A stretch of DNA of 41,074 nt. Origin: a bacterium (GTDB lineage: Bacteria; Bacillota; Clostridia; Oscillospirales; Ruminococcaceae). Position numbers and translations under genes: made by a program. The DNA lies in assembly GCA_004561545.1 (NCBI GenBank), contig SFVK01000015.1, positions 1-41,074 of the forward strand, read 5' to 3'. This document shows positions 7,993-16,643 of the stretch, piece by piece. The notes below the pieces were generated by a model. It was given only the letters and a program-made list of their open reading frames with translations, was not told where the DNA came from and did not search any database. Position 1 is the first letter of the stretch. Each line of letters starts with the position of its first letter.

Positions 7993-9411
7993 ATGAAAAT
8001 TCTTTATGCTGCCAGCGAGGCCGCACCTTTTGCCAAATCCGGCGGTCTGGCCGATGTGGCGGGCGCTCTGCCCAAGGCACTGGTGCGCGACGGCGTTGAC
8101 TGCCGCGTGGTTCTGCCGCTCTACGGCGATCTCAAGTTCAAGGATACTCTGACCTACATCACCAACTTCAGCGTTCCCGTGGGCTGGCGCAGCCAGTACT
8201 GCGGCCTGTTCAAGGCGGAGCGGGACGGCGTTACCTTCTACTTCATCGACAACGAGTACTACTTCAAGCGCAGCGGCCTCTATGGCTTCTATGATGACGG
8301 CGAGCGTTTTGCGTTCTTTGCCCGCGCCATCCTCGAAATGCTGTTCTACACCGATTTCGAGCCTGACATCATCAACTGCAACGACTGGCAGACCGCACTC
8401 ACCCCGGTTTACCTCAACCTCTACTATCGCCATCTGGATAAGTTCAACCGCATCAAGACGGTGTTCACCATCCACAACATCGCCTATCAGGGCAAATACG
8501 GCCTGGATATCCTGGAGGATACCTGCGGCATTGGCGCCCGCGACGCGCACATTGTGGAGTATGATGGCTGCGCCAACTTCATGAAGGGCGCCATCGAGAC
8601 CGCCGACAAGGTGACCACGGTCAGTCCCACCTACGCGCAGGAGATTCTGGACCCCTGGTTCAGCCATGGTCTGGACGCGCTGCTGCGGCAGAAGCAGTAT
8701 AAGCTGTGCGGTATTCTCAACGGCATCGATGTGGATGTCTACAATCCCGCCACCGACCCCGACATCGTCAAGAACTACGATGCAAGCTCTTTCCAGGACG
8801 GCAAGGCCGCCTGCAAGGCCGCGCTGCAGGATGAGTTTGGTCTGAACAAGGACGGCAGCCCCGTCATGGCCATGGTTACCCGTCTGGTGGGCCATAAGGG
8901 CGTGGACCTGGTCCGCAGCATCGCCGAAGGCCTGCTGCAGCAGGGCATTGAGCTGGTGGTCCTGGGTTCCGGCGAAGCCCAGTATGAGAACTTCTTCAAC
9001 GAGCTGCGCGCCCGCAATCCGGGCCGTGTGGGCGTTTACATTGGCTTTAACGCCAAGCTGGCCCAGCGTATCTATTCCGGTGCCGATATCTTCCTCATGC
9101 CCTCCCGCTCCGAGCCTTGCGGTCTGGCGCAGATGGTTTCCTGCCGTTACGGCACCATCCCTGTGGTTCGTGAGACCGGAGGCCTGAAGGACTCGATTCA
9201 TGACTCCGGCGATGGATACGGCAATGGTTTCACCTTTGCCAACTATAACGCCCATGAGCTCTATGAGGCCTGCTGGCGCGCCAAGGAAGGCTACTGGAAC
9301 AAGGCAGGCTGGCCCCTGCTGGTCAACCGTGCCATGAGCTGCGACTTCAGCTGGTCCAACTCTGCCAAGAGCTACGAGGGCCTCTACAATGAGGTTGTCA
9401 ACCTTTGGTGA
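7993..9411 (+). CDS. glgA: glycogen synthase (ADP-glucose, GT5)
   Basis: GlgA extends alpha-1,4 glucan from ADP-glucose. The 472-residue protein begins MKILYAASEAAPFAKSGGLA with the N-terminal KxGGL ADP-glucose-binding motif (Lys15 to Leu19). It shows NCNDWQTAL, FTIHNIAYQG, VSPTYAQEI, LNGIDVDVYNP and the C-terminal PSRSEPCGLAQM typical of GT5 synthases. The open frame extends 41 codons upstream, through the terminator hairpin, so that part is not coding. TTAAGGAGGTTCAC before the ATG at 7993 fixes the start. It completes the glg set; no glgP or debranching enzyme is in the window. Confidence 0.95.
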   Translation: MKILYAASEAAPFAKSGGLADVAGALPKALVRDGVDCRVVLPLYGDLKFKDTLTYITNFSVPVGWRSQYCGLFKAERDGVTFYFIDNEYYFKRSGLYGFYDDGERFAFFARAILEMLFYTDFEPDIINCNDWQTALTPVYLNLYYRHLDKFNRIKTVFTIHNIAYQGKYGLDILEDTCGIGARDAHIVEYDGCANFMKGAIETADKVTTVSPTYAQEILDPWFSHGLDALLRQKQYKLCGILNGIDVDVYNPATDPDIVKNYDASSFQDGKAACKAALQDEFGLNKDGSPVMAMVTRLVGHKGVDLVRSIAEGLLQQGIELVVLGSGEAQYENFFNELRARNPGRVGVYIGFNAKLAQRIYSGADIFLMPSRSEPCGLAQMVSCRYGTIPVVRETGGLKDSIHDSGDGYGNGFTFANYNAHELYEACWRAKEGYWNKAGWPLLVNRAMSCDFSWSNSAKSYEGLYNEVVNLW

Positions 9412-9436
9412 TTCTGTGACCACTCTGTGAAATCGG

Positions 9437-9477
9437 TCCCCGCTGCACCTGTTGCGGCGGGGATTTCTGTTTTATTT
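9437..9477 (+). terminator. terminator of glgA
   Basis: TCCCCGC (9437-9443) pairs with GCGGGGA (9457-9463) and is followed by TTTCTGTTTTATTTT. It starts 26 bases after the glgA stop. Confidence 0.85.
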
Positions 9478-9532
9478 TGGAAACAAAATGTGAAAAAATG
9501 TGTTTGGATTCCCCATTGGAACGGATTTATTG

Positions 9533-9538
9533 TATAAT
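9533..9538 (+). promoter_or_regulatory. -10 element upstream of the beta-lactamase-like gene
   Basis: A perfect TATAAT lies 38 bases before the chosen ATG. There is no good -35 at the right distance; TTGGAT at 9504-9509 is 23 bp away. The promoter is therefore incomplete by sequence. Confidence 0.5.
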
Positions 9539-9576
9539 AAAGAAAGGCAAATCCGGGAAAGGGGGAATTGTGCTTC

Positions 9577-10566
9577 ATGCAGCGCCATTCATTTGCCAGC
9601 CTTGCACTCTGCACGCTGCTGCTGTTGCCGCTGGCAGGATGCGGGGCCACCGCTGTGGTCCCCGATGCACAGGCCACGCGGGAAAGCGGGCTCACCGTGT
9701 CAGGACTCCGCTTGGGCGGTTCCACGCGGGCAACGGATCTGGCAACGCTGGAACAATTGCAAAATCTGGCGGACCCGGTGCAGATGGCCCAACGGATGGA
9801 AGCGCTGGCAGCAGAGCTGGATGAATTTTGCGCCGCCCAGCCGGGCAGCTTTTCCGTCTATCTGCAGGATCTGACAAGCGGGCAGGAGTATACTTATGAG
9901 GCAGATACCTTCTACTATCCCGCCAGCACCCTGAAAGCCCCTTACGCCCTCTGGCTCTGCCAGCGGGATGACGCAGGGGAGATTGATCTGGATACCCCGC
10001 TGCCCAACCGGTTTGTTGGCCGGATGCAGGGCACAGCACTGGAGGAATACAACGATTCTTCGACGATTCCGGCACAGGCCGCAATCCGTGCCATGATTGT
10101 CAACAGTGACAACAACGCGGTGACCCTGCTTGCGACCCAGTGGCCTGCGGGGGAGGACAGCGGATTCCCGCAGTTCCTGGCAGATCTGGGCTTTGCCGCA
10201 GCCGATACCTGCACCATAACGCCGGAACGGCGCATTCTTGGCATGGCCAGCGCCGCTGATCTGGGGCGGGCTATGGAAGCGCTTTTCCTGTATTTTGACG
10301 GTGGTACCGACAATGCGCCGTTTCTGAAACAATGCTTGCTTGCAGCCGATCATGAGATTTTGTATGTGCCCGAGGGCGTCGCTGCCGCCAAAAAATATGG
10401 AAGCTGGAACGATGCATACCATGATGCCGCCATCGTCTATGCGGCACACCCCTACATTCTGGTCTGTATGACCGACCAGGGGGACGCTGCTGTGGATTTT
10501 CCGCCTGCCGCCACCGCTGCCATGCAGGAGCTGGGCAAGCGGGTTTACGAAGGACTCAGCGACTGA
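9577..10566 (+). CDS. lipoprotein with a beta-lactamase-type serine hydrolase domain
   Basis: The 329-residue protein has a lipoprotein signal peptide with lipobox LAGC (Cys22), so it should be anchored outside the membrane. The domain is of the class A beta-lactamase fold: SxxK as STLK (Ser117, Lys120) and SDN (Ser177 to Asn179). In place of the usual KTG is KYG (Lys273 to Gly275). It lacks a clear class A omega-loop ExxxN as far as I can read, so a resistance role is not supported; a cell-wall hydrolase or peptidase role is more likely. A TTG nine bases upstream is open but too close to GGGGG, so the ATG at 9577 is preferred. The acyltransferase gene follows after 45 bases. Confidence 0.8.
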   Translation: MQRHSFASLALCTLLLLPLAGCGATAVVPDAQATRESGLTVSGLRLGGSTRATDLATLEQLQNLADPVQMAQRMEALAAELDEFCAAQPGSFSVYLQDLTSGQEYTYEADTFYYPASTLKAPYALWLCQRDDAGEIDLDTPLPNRFVGRMQGTALEEYNDSSTIPAQAAIRAMIVNSDNNAVTLLATQWPAGEDSGFPQFLADLGFAAADTCTITPERRILGMASAADLGRAMEALFLYFDGGTDNAPFLKQCLLAADHEILYVPEGVAAAKKYGSWNDAYHDAAIVYAAHPYILVCMTDQGDAAVDFPPAATAAMQELGKRVYEGLSD

Positions 10567-10611
10567 ATCACCCCGCCTGCTGGAGGGATGATTCCCGGAA
10601 AGGAGCAAAAC

Positions 10612-11661
10612 TTGTCAACCCTTGCGACCAAAACCACGGAACCCCGCCGCAACGACCTGGATGCCATGAAGGGTCTGGGCATCCTCTGCGTTGTGACCGG
10701 GCATTTTATTGAGTATTACCGGGGCGCTGCCCCGTGGCTCAACGCGCTGTTTACCTGCATCTATCTTTTCCACATGGCACTGTTCTGCACCGCCAGCGGG
10801 GCGGTGGCCCGGTTCAGCCTGAAAAAACTCATCACCCAGCAGCTTTGGCTCTATCTGGTCAGCCAGGTCGGTATGCTGCTCTTCCGCGTGATTGCCCTCA
10901 AGGAGGATCTGGCCCGGGAAGGCGGCGTTCTGCTCAACCTGATTACGCCCTGGCGCCATATGTGGTATCTTTATGCGCTGATGTTCTGGATGCTCACGGT
11001 TCCGCTGCTGGGTATGGCCCGGCAGAGAGGCGGTGGCGTGTGTCTGGCCGCTTTTGTGGTGTCGGTGGCCGTCGGACTTGCGGGTGGCTTGGTGGATTGG
11101 CCGCTCAGTTTGGGGCGGGTGTTCTCCTTTTTCCCCTTCTACGCTTTCGGTTTTCTCTACAGCCAGACGCTGGAAGACTGGCAGCACAGCGGTTCGCGGC
11201 GGTTTGTGCTGGCGGCGGTGGTGGGGCTGTTCTATGTTTTTGCGGCCCTGAAGATTGTGACCGCTGACCCGATGGTCTATGAAGGCGCCCGCATCTTTGA
11301 GGCGGACTCCTATGCCGTGGGCGGCTATACCATGGCGGACCGGGCCGGATTTTATCTGGTTGGCATTGCCACCACGGTTGCGCTGGCCGGCCTTGTGGGG
11401 GGCTCCCGGGCACTGGCAAATCTGGGGCGCCGGACGCTGCCCGTCTACATTTTGCATATGCCCATCTACGCCCTGCTGGTGCAGCTCGGCTGCTATGAGG
11501 CCAGCGGCTCCCGGGGACTGGGCGCCATCTGTGCCTGGCTTTGTCTCATGATTCCGGCGGTGTTCGCACTGTGCACCTCCCGTCCGGTCTGTTTGGTGAT
11601 GGACGGCATTGCCAATTTCTGGTACAAGAAAAAATCCGATCTGCTTACCAAAAAAACGTAA
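10612..11661 (+). CDS. acyltransferase-3 family integral membrane protein
   Basis: The 349-residue protein is largely hydrophobic, with about ten predicted transmembrane segments. It begins with RRNDLDAMKGLGILCVVTGH, the N-terminal signature of OafA/NolL-type acyltransferases, including the conserved His of the first helix (VTGHF). The family moves acyl groups, often acetyl, onto extracytoplasmic sugars or polymers. AAGGAGCAAAAC precedes a TTG at 10612. An ATG at 10588 is open but has only one base between it and GGAGG, so the TTG is chosen. It probably shares a transcript with the preceding lipoprotein gene, which suggests a joint envelope role; this is inference. Confidence 0.82.
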   Translation: MSTLATKTTEPRRNDLDAMKGLGILCVVTGHFIEYYRGAAPWLNALFTCIYLFHMALFCTASGAVARFSLKKLITQQLWLYLVSQVGMLLFRVIALKEDLAREGGVLLNLITPWRHMWYLYALMFWMLTVPLLGMARQRGGGVCLAAFVVSVAVGLAGGLVDWPLSLGRVFSFFPFYAFGFLYSQTLEDWQHSGSRRFVLAAVVGLFYVFAALKIVTADPMVYEGARIFEADSYAVGGYTMADRAGFYLVGIATTVALAGLVGGSRALANLGRRTLPVYILHMPIYALLVQLGCYEASGSRGLGAICAWLCLMIPAVFALCTSRPVCLVMDGIANFWYKKKSDLLTKKT

Positions 11662-11701
11662 GCGGTTCCGGACCGCACCTGATCCAAAATAAAATTCAAA
11701 T

Positions 11702-11746
11702 AAAACTCCTGCCCGCCGGGATCTGTTGCCGGCGGGCAGGAGTTTT
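11702..11746. terminator. bidirectional terminator between the acyltransferase gene and leuB
   Basis: AAAACTCCTGCCCGCCGG (11702-11719) is perfectly complementary to 11729-11746 over 18 bp, with a 9-base loop. A T run follows on each strand. It lies between two convergent genes and should stop both transcripts. Confidence 0.93.
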
Positions 11747-11768
11747 TCTTGCAGCGGTTTTGTGCGGA

Positions 11769-12839
11769 TCAGATTCGTTCCAGAATGGCGTCGCCCATGG
11801 CGGTGCATCCCACTTTGGTGCATCCCTCCGCCATCATGTCGGCGGTGCGCAGCCCGGCATCCAGAACAGCGTTGACGGCGGCCTCAATGGCATCCGCTTC
11901 CTCCGCCATGCCAAAGCTGTAACGCAGCATCATGGCGGCCGACAGAATGCAGGCGATGGGGTTTACCACGTCCTGTCCGGCAATGTCCGGCGCGGAACCG
12001 TGGATGGGTTCATACAGCCCACAGCTGGTTGCGCCCAGGGAGGAGGAGGGCACCATGCCGATGCTTCCGGTGATTTCGCTGGCCTCATCGCTCAGGATGT
12101 CGCCAAACATATTCTCGGTCACAATCACGTCAAACTGGCTGGGATTCTTGCAGATCTGCATGGCGCAGTTGTCCACAAACATTTCATTGTACTCCACTTC
12201 GGGGTACTCTGCCTGCAGGCGGTGCATGACGGCGCGCCACAGGCGGCTGGTGTCCAGCACGTTGGCCTTGTCCACGCAGGTCAGCTTTTTGCGGCGCTTC
12301 ATGGCCGTCTCAAAGCCGATGCGTCCAATGCGCTCGATCTCGTGCTCGGAATAGGGCATCGAGTCCACCGCAACCTTCTCGCCGTTTTCCTCAAAGGTCC
12401 TGTGTTCGCCGAAATAGACGCCGCCGATGAGCTCACGCACCACAATAAAGTCAATGCCCTTGTCCACGATCTCCTTTTTCAGCGGACTGGCATCGGCCAG
12501 TTGGGGCCAGATTTTGGCGGGGCGGTTGTTGGCGTACAGCCCCATGCCGGCGCGCAGCCGCAGCAGGCCCTTTTCGGGGCGCTTGTCGCCGGGCATCCCC
12601 TCCCATTTGGGGCCGCCCACAGCGCCCAGCAGCACCGAGTCGGAGGCCAGGCACTTGTCCAGCTCGCTCTGGGGCAGGGGATCGCCAAATTTGTCGATGG
12701 CCTCGCCGCCCATGTAGGCGCGGGTGTAGGTGAAGGTATGGCCGTATTTTTCCGCAATGCGGTCCAGGACGCGCACCGCCTGGGTCACAATCTCCGGGCT
12801 GGCGCAGTCGCCGTAAATCAGCGCAATGTTTTTCTGCAT
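11769..12839 (-). CDS. leuB: 3-isopropylmalate dehydrogenase
   Basis: LeuB oxidises and decarboxylates 3-isopropylmalate with NAD+ to 2-ketoisocaproate. The 356-residue protein starts MQKNIALIYGDCASPEIVTQ; the usual GDGIGPE is here GDCASPE. VLLGAVGGPKW, LRAGMGLYANNRPAK, VRELIGGVYFG, VDNCAMQ, NMFGDILSDEAS and EPIHGSAPDIAGQ all match the isopropylmalate dehydrogenase family. The ATG shares one base with the leuD stop (TAATG), so the two are translationally coupled. It is the last gene of the leu operon. The replaced GDGIGPE motif is slightly unusual, but the substrate and metal-binding motifs are intact. Confidence 0.95.
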   Translation of the reverse strand: MQKNIALIYGDCASPEIVTQAVRVLDRIAEKYGHTFTYTRAYMGGEAIDKFGDPLPQSELDKCLASDSVLLGAVGGPKWEGMPGDKRPEKGLLRLRAGMGLYANNRPAKIWPQLADASPLKKEIVDKGIDFIVVRELIGGVYFGEHRTFEENGEKVAVDSMPYSEHEIERIGRIGFETAMKRRKKLTCVDKANVLDTSRLWRAVMHRLQAEYPEVEYNEMFVDNCAMQICKNPSQFDVIVTENMFGDILSDEASEITGSIGMVPSSSLGATSCGLYEPIHGSAPDIAGQDVVNPIACILSAAMMLRYSFGMAEEADAIEAAVNAVLDAGLRTADMMAEGCTKVGCTAMGDAILERI

Positions 12840-13327
12840 TAGTTGGCCTCCTGGATGCTCTTCATCAGCCCGCCTGCGCGGATGATGTTCTGGATGAACG
12901 GCGGGAACGGCGCGGCCTGGAAGGTCTGACCGGTGGTTTCGTCGGTGATGACGCCGGTGTCAAAGTTGATGCTCACCACATCGCCCTCGGAGATGGCCTC
13001 GCTGGCGGCGGGGCATTCCAGAATGGGCAAACCGATGTTGATGGCGTTGCGGTAGAAGATGCGGGCAAAGCTCTTGGCGATCACACAGCTGATGCCGGCC
13101 GCCTTGATGGCCACCGGCGCGTGTTCCCGGGAGGAGCCGCAGCCAAAGTTTTCGCCGCCCACCATGATGTCGCCGGCCTTGACCCGGGTGATGAAGGTTT
13201 TGTCAATGTCCTCCATGCAATGGGCTGCCAGCTCGGCGGGGTTTTGGGTGTTCAGATAGCGGGCGGGGATGATGACGTCGGTATCAATGTTGTCGCCGTA
13301 CTTGAAAACAGGTCCTTTTGCGTTCAT
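12839..13327 (-). CDS. leuD: 3-isopropylmalate dehydratase small subunit
   Basis: LeuD is the small subunit of isopropylmalate isomerase, with LeuC. The 162-residue protein starts MNAKGPVFKYGDNIDTDVII, the conserved strand of LeuD. It carries GGENFGCGSSREHAP, the small-subunit signature, and SFARIFYRNAINIGLP. The frame is open 45 codons further upstream, inside leuC, but the ATG at 13327 follows GGGAGGTTTAATC and lies two bases after the leuC stop, so it is the start. Length is usual for archaeal/clostridial-type LeuD. Confidence 0.96.
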   Translation of the reverse strand: MNAKGPVFKYGDNIDTDVIIPARYLNTQNPAELAAHCMEDIDKTFITRVKAGDIMVGGENFGCGSSREHAPVAIKAAGISCVIAKSFARIFYRNAINIGLPILECPAASEAISEGDVVSINFDTGVITDETTGQTFQAAPFPPFIQNIIRAGGLMKSIQEAN

Positions 13328-13329
13328 GA

Positions 13330-14589
13330 TTAAACCTCCCTCGGGTCGGTGATGCGGCCGGTCAGTGCGCTGGCTGCGGCGGTGGCGGGGCTGGCCAGAT
13401 AAATCTCGGATGTCACATGGCCCATGCGTCCCACAAAGTTGCGATTGGTGGTGGAAACGCACCGCTCATGATCGGCCAGAATGCCCATGTATCCGCCCAG
13501 GCAGGGACCACAGGTGGGTGTGGAGACAATGCACCCGGCGTCGATGAATGCCTCCGTATAGCCGCGCAGCAGGCATTCTTTGTAGACCGCCATCGTGGCG
13601 GGAATAATGATGCCCCGCACGCCCTTGGCAATATGGCGGCCTTTCAGGATGTGGTAGGCGGCTTCCATATCTTCGATGCGGCCGTTGGTGCAGGAGCCGA
13701 TGACCACCTGATCGATGGCAATGCCGGACCCTTCTTTGGCGGGGTGGGTGTTCTCCGGCAGGTGGGGATAACTCACGGTGGGTTCCAGCGTATCCAGATC
13801 AATGACCACGGTGCGCTCATACTCGGCGTCGGGGTCGGCCTCATACTTGACCCAGGGGCGCTGGCTGCGGCCGCGCAGATAGGCCTCACAGGTTTCATCC
13901 ACCGGGAATATGCCGTTCTTGGCGCCCGCCTCGATGGCCATGTTGCAGATGCAGAGCCGGTCGTCCATGGTCAGGCTGCTCACACCCTCGCCCACAAATT
14001 CCAGGCTGCGGTACAGCGCGCCGGAAACGCCAATTTCGCCGATCAGGTGCAAAATCACATCCTTGCCCGAAACCGGACGGCGGATGGCGCCCCGCAGTTC
14101 CACCTTGATGGCGGCGGGAACCTTGAACCACGCCATACCGGTGGCCATGCCGGCTGCCATGTCGGTGGAGCCCACGCCGGTGGAGAAAGCCCCCACCGCG
14201 CCGTAGGTACAGGTGTGGCTGTCGGCGCCGATGATGCAGTCGCCGGCGGTCACGATGCCCTTTTCCGGCAGCAGGGCGTGTTCAATGCCCATGGTGCCCA
14301 CGTCGTAGAAATTCAGAATGTCGTACTTGTTGGCAAATTCCCGGCACTGTTTGGACTGCTGGGCGCTCTTGATGTCCTTGTTGGGCACAAAGTGATCCAG
14401 CACAATGTTCACCCGGGTCTTGTCAAAGACCGAATCAAAGCCCGCTTTCTCAAATTCGTTGATGGCGACGGGGGTGGTGATGTCGTTGCCCAGCACAATA
14501 TCCAGCTTGGCGTTGATGAGCTGTCCCGCCTTGACGGATTCCTCGCCGCAGTGGGCGGCCAGAATCTTCTGCGTCATGGTCATTCCCAT
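13330..14589 (-). CDS. leuC: 3-isopropylmalate dehydratase large subunit
   Basis: LeuC is the iron-sulfur subunit of isopropylmalate isomerase. The 419-residue protein is of the short homoaconitase/LeuC2 type. It shows DHFVPNKDI, GADSHTCTYGAVGAF, the cluster Cys in IGSCTNGRIEDM and the pair in STPTCGPCLGGYMG. VGRMGHVTSEIYLASPATAAASA is near the end. GGAGGGATTTTCC before the ATG at 14589 sets the start; the 14 open codons upstream are leader. It begins 23 bases after the end of leuA. Confidence 0.96.
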   Translation of the reverse strand: MGMTMTQKILAAHCGEESVKAGQLINAKLDIVLGNDITTPVAINEFEKAGFDSVFDKTRVNIVLDHFVPNKDIKSAQQSKQCREFANKYDILNFYDVGTMGIEHALLPEKGIVTAGDCIIGADSHTCTYGAVGAFSTGVGSTDMAAGMATGMAWFKVPAAIKVELRGAIRRPVSGKDVILHLIGEIGVSGALYRSLEFVGEGVSSLTMDDRLCICNMAIEAGAKNGIFPVDETCEAYLRGRSQRPWVKYEADPDAEYERTVVIDLDTLEPTVSYPHLPENTHPAKEGSGIAIDQVVIGSCTNGRIEDMEAAYHILKGRHIAKGVRGIIIPATMAVYKECLLRGYTEAFIDAGCIVSTPTCGPCLGGYMGILADHERCVSTTNRNFVGRMGHVTSEIYLASPATAAASALTGRITDPREV

Positions 14590-14611
14590 GGAAAATCCCT
14601 CCGTGTTGTGA

Positions 14612-16272
14612 TTATTTGTTGTTGATGGCACTCACCAGTGCGCGGACGCCCGCCACAATGATGTCGGTGTGGGTGCCGCAGCCCCAGGTTTCCTTGCCGG
14701 ACGCCCATTTCAGCCCCACATAGCAGCAGGCGCGGGAGTCGGTGTCGGTATCCAGAGCGTGCTCGCTGTAATGGACCAGCGTAAAGTGCATTCCGGTGGC
14801 CTGTTCCAGCGCGGTGGCCACGGCATCCAGGCGGCCGTTGCCGGTGGCGGAGCAGTCGATGGGCTCGCCGTTGTTGATGGTCACCGTCACATTGGCGGTG
14901 ATGGTGGAATTGGGATTCTGGATATAGTGGGCGGCCTTGACCCGCAGCGGCGCGTCATGGTTCAGGTAAGAGCTCTCAAAAACATAAAGTACCTCCTGCA
15001 CGCTCAGCTCCTTGTGCTGATGATCGGAGACCTCCTTGACCCGGTAGCCCAGATCCTCCCGCATACGCGGCGGCGGATTGTATCCGTAATTCTGCTGGAG
15101 CAAAAATCCAATTCCGCCCTTGCCGCTCTGGGAGTTGATGCGGATGACGTCGGCATCATAGGTGCGGCCGATGTCGTGGGGATCGATGGGGATGTAGGGG
15201 CAGGTCCATTCGTGGAGGTTTTTCTCCTTGCGCCAGGTCATGCCCTTGGCGATGGCGTCCTGATGGCTGCCGCTGAACGCCGCAAAGACCAGGCTGCCCG
15301 CATACGGCGTGCGCTCGTAAACATGCATCCGGGTTACCCGCTCATAGGTCTCGCAGATAGCAGGCATATTGCTGAAATCCAGATGGGGGTCCACACCGTG
15401 GCTGTACATATTCATGGCCAGCGTCACGGCATCCACGTTGCCGGTGCGCTCGCCGTTGCCGAACAGGCAGCATTCGATGCGCTGGGCGCCGGCCAGCACG
15501 GCCAGCTCGGCATCTGCCACGCCGCAGCCGCGGTCATTGTGGGGGTGGCTGGAAAGAATCACGCTGTCCCGGTATTTGAGATATTTGGAGCACCACTCAA
15601 TCTGGTTGGCGTAGTGCTCATCTCCACCGTGACCGGCAGATTGATGATCATGGGGCGGTCCGGCGTGGGCTGCATCACATCCAGCACGGCGTTGCAGACT
15701 TCCACGGCGTATTCCGGTTCGGTGCCGGTAAAGCTCTCGGGGCTGTACTCAAAGAGGAAGTTGCCCTCATATTCCTGGCTCAGCTTTTTGACCAGCTTGG
15801 CGCCGTCCACGGCAATCTGCTTGATCTCTTCCTTGCTCTTTTTGAACACCTGCTCGCGCTGGGCCACGCTGGTGGAATTGTAAAAATGAATGATGGCCCG
15901 GGGCGCGCCCTTGACCGCTTCAAAGGTCTTGCGGATGATGTGGTCGCGGCACTGGGTCAGCACCTGCACCGTCACATCCTCGGGAATCCGGTTTTCGTCG
16001 ATGAGCTTGCGCAGAAATTCGTACTCGGTTTCTGACGCGGCGGGAAATCCCACCTCAATCTCCTTGAACCCGATGCGGACCAGCATCTCATAGAACTCCA
16101 GCTTTTCATCCAGGCTCATGGGAACGATCAGGCTCTGGTTGCCGTCCCGCAGATCCACGCTGCACCAGATGGGAGCTTTCTCGATGTGGTCCTTCCGGGG
16201 CCATTCGTAAACATGACCGGGTTCCACCGGCGGGGGATAATAACCTACATGGTATTTGGTTGCGTCCATCAT
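14612..16272 (-). pseudogene. leuA: 2-isopropylmalate synthase, frameshifted
   Basis: LeuA condenses acetyl-CoA with 2-ketoisovalerate. The N-terminal part (16272 to 15559, 237 residues, starting MMDATKYHVGYYPPP) holds the metal-binding VDLRDGNQSL and runs in frame to INLPVTVEMST. The reading frame is then lost and ends at TGA 15561-15559. The C-terminal part (15562 to 14612) begins within the SSHPHNDRG metal-binding segment and includes GNGERTGN and the regulatory domain. The missing piece is readable one frame over as YANQIEWCSKYLKYRDS. Family members read T-P-N-x-Y where this gene reads AC|TAC near 15613, so about 10 bases appear deleted. A true mutation or an assembly error are both possible. 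SD GGAGG lies 8 bases before the ATG. Confidence 0.88.
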
Positions 16273-16276
16273 GGAA

Positions 16277-16318
16277 ATTGCCTCCTTCAAGGTTGTGTGC
16301 GCCTTTGAAGGAGGCAAT
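16277..16318 (-). promoter_or_regulatory. hairpin that sequesters the leuA ribosome-binding site
   Basis: ATTGCCTCCTTCAA (complement of 16305-16318) is perfectly complementary over 14 bp to TTGAAGGAGGCAAT (complement of 16277-16290), with a 14-base loop. The second arm holds the leuA SD (AAGGAGG). The first arm begins in the T tail of the T-box terminator. In readthrough RNA this hairpin would hide the leuA SD. Confidence 0.75.
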
Positions 16319-16637
16319 AAAAAGCCGTCCCTCAAAGGCATTCCTGCCTTTGAGAGACGGGAGTAATTTCTTGCAAATCACTGTACCCGCGGTACCACTC
16401 TCATTGCCGCCCGGCAAAGGACGGCCGCTCGTCACGATCAGCCCCGGACAAAACGGCGGCGAATCGCTCCTGCATGATAACGGTCAGGTTCCGTCCGCAC
16501 CTAACGCCAAAGCGCTCAGCACGGCTGCTCAGGGGCCAGTGACGCAAAACCCTCCGCACCGCCTTGCACCAACCGGCGGCTCTCTGCAGCGGGGCAGGGA
16601 ATTGCTTTCTCCCCGTCATCGCATTTGCCAGATAACG
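16316..16637 (-). promoter_or_regulatory. leucine T-box riboswitch (leader of leuACDB)
   Basis: The leader carries the T-box sequence AGAGTGGTACCGCGGG (complement of 16401-16386), the anticodon-independent tRNA-binding core. Stem I has an AGAGAGC bulge motif and a GGUUGGUG apical segment. The lower stem GGGG/CCCC is followed by UGAGC. Just before that CCCC is CUG-G (CUG at 16539-16537), the same spacing as the specifier in B. subtilis glyQS, so the specifier reads Leu. A terminator follows: CCGTC.CTCAAAGGCA pairs with TGCCTTTGAG.GACGG (16360-16326) and then TTTTT. Uncharged tRNA-Leu should favour readthrough into leuA. Confidence 0.92.
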
Positions 16638-16643
16638 TGATTG

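Noticed and set aside
9577..10566. Antibiotic-resistance beta-lactamase
   Set aside because: SxxK and SDN are present, but the KTG is KYG, no clear omega-loop ExxxN is seen, and there is no mobile context.
15559..15630. Programmed ribosomal frameshift in leuA
   Set aside because: No slippery heptamer or downstream structure is seen at the junction. Sequence is missing rather than shifted: about three residues of a conserved segment plus one base.
16536..16545. Other possible T-box specifiers (CAC, ACU, UGG)
   Set aside because: Only CUG fits both the spacing to the lower stem and the amino acid of the downstream operon.
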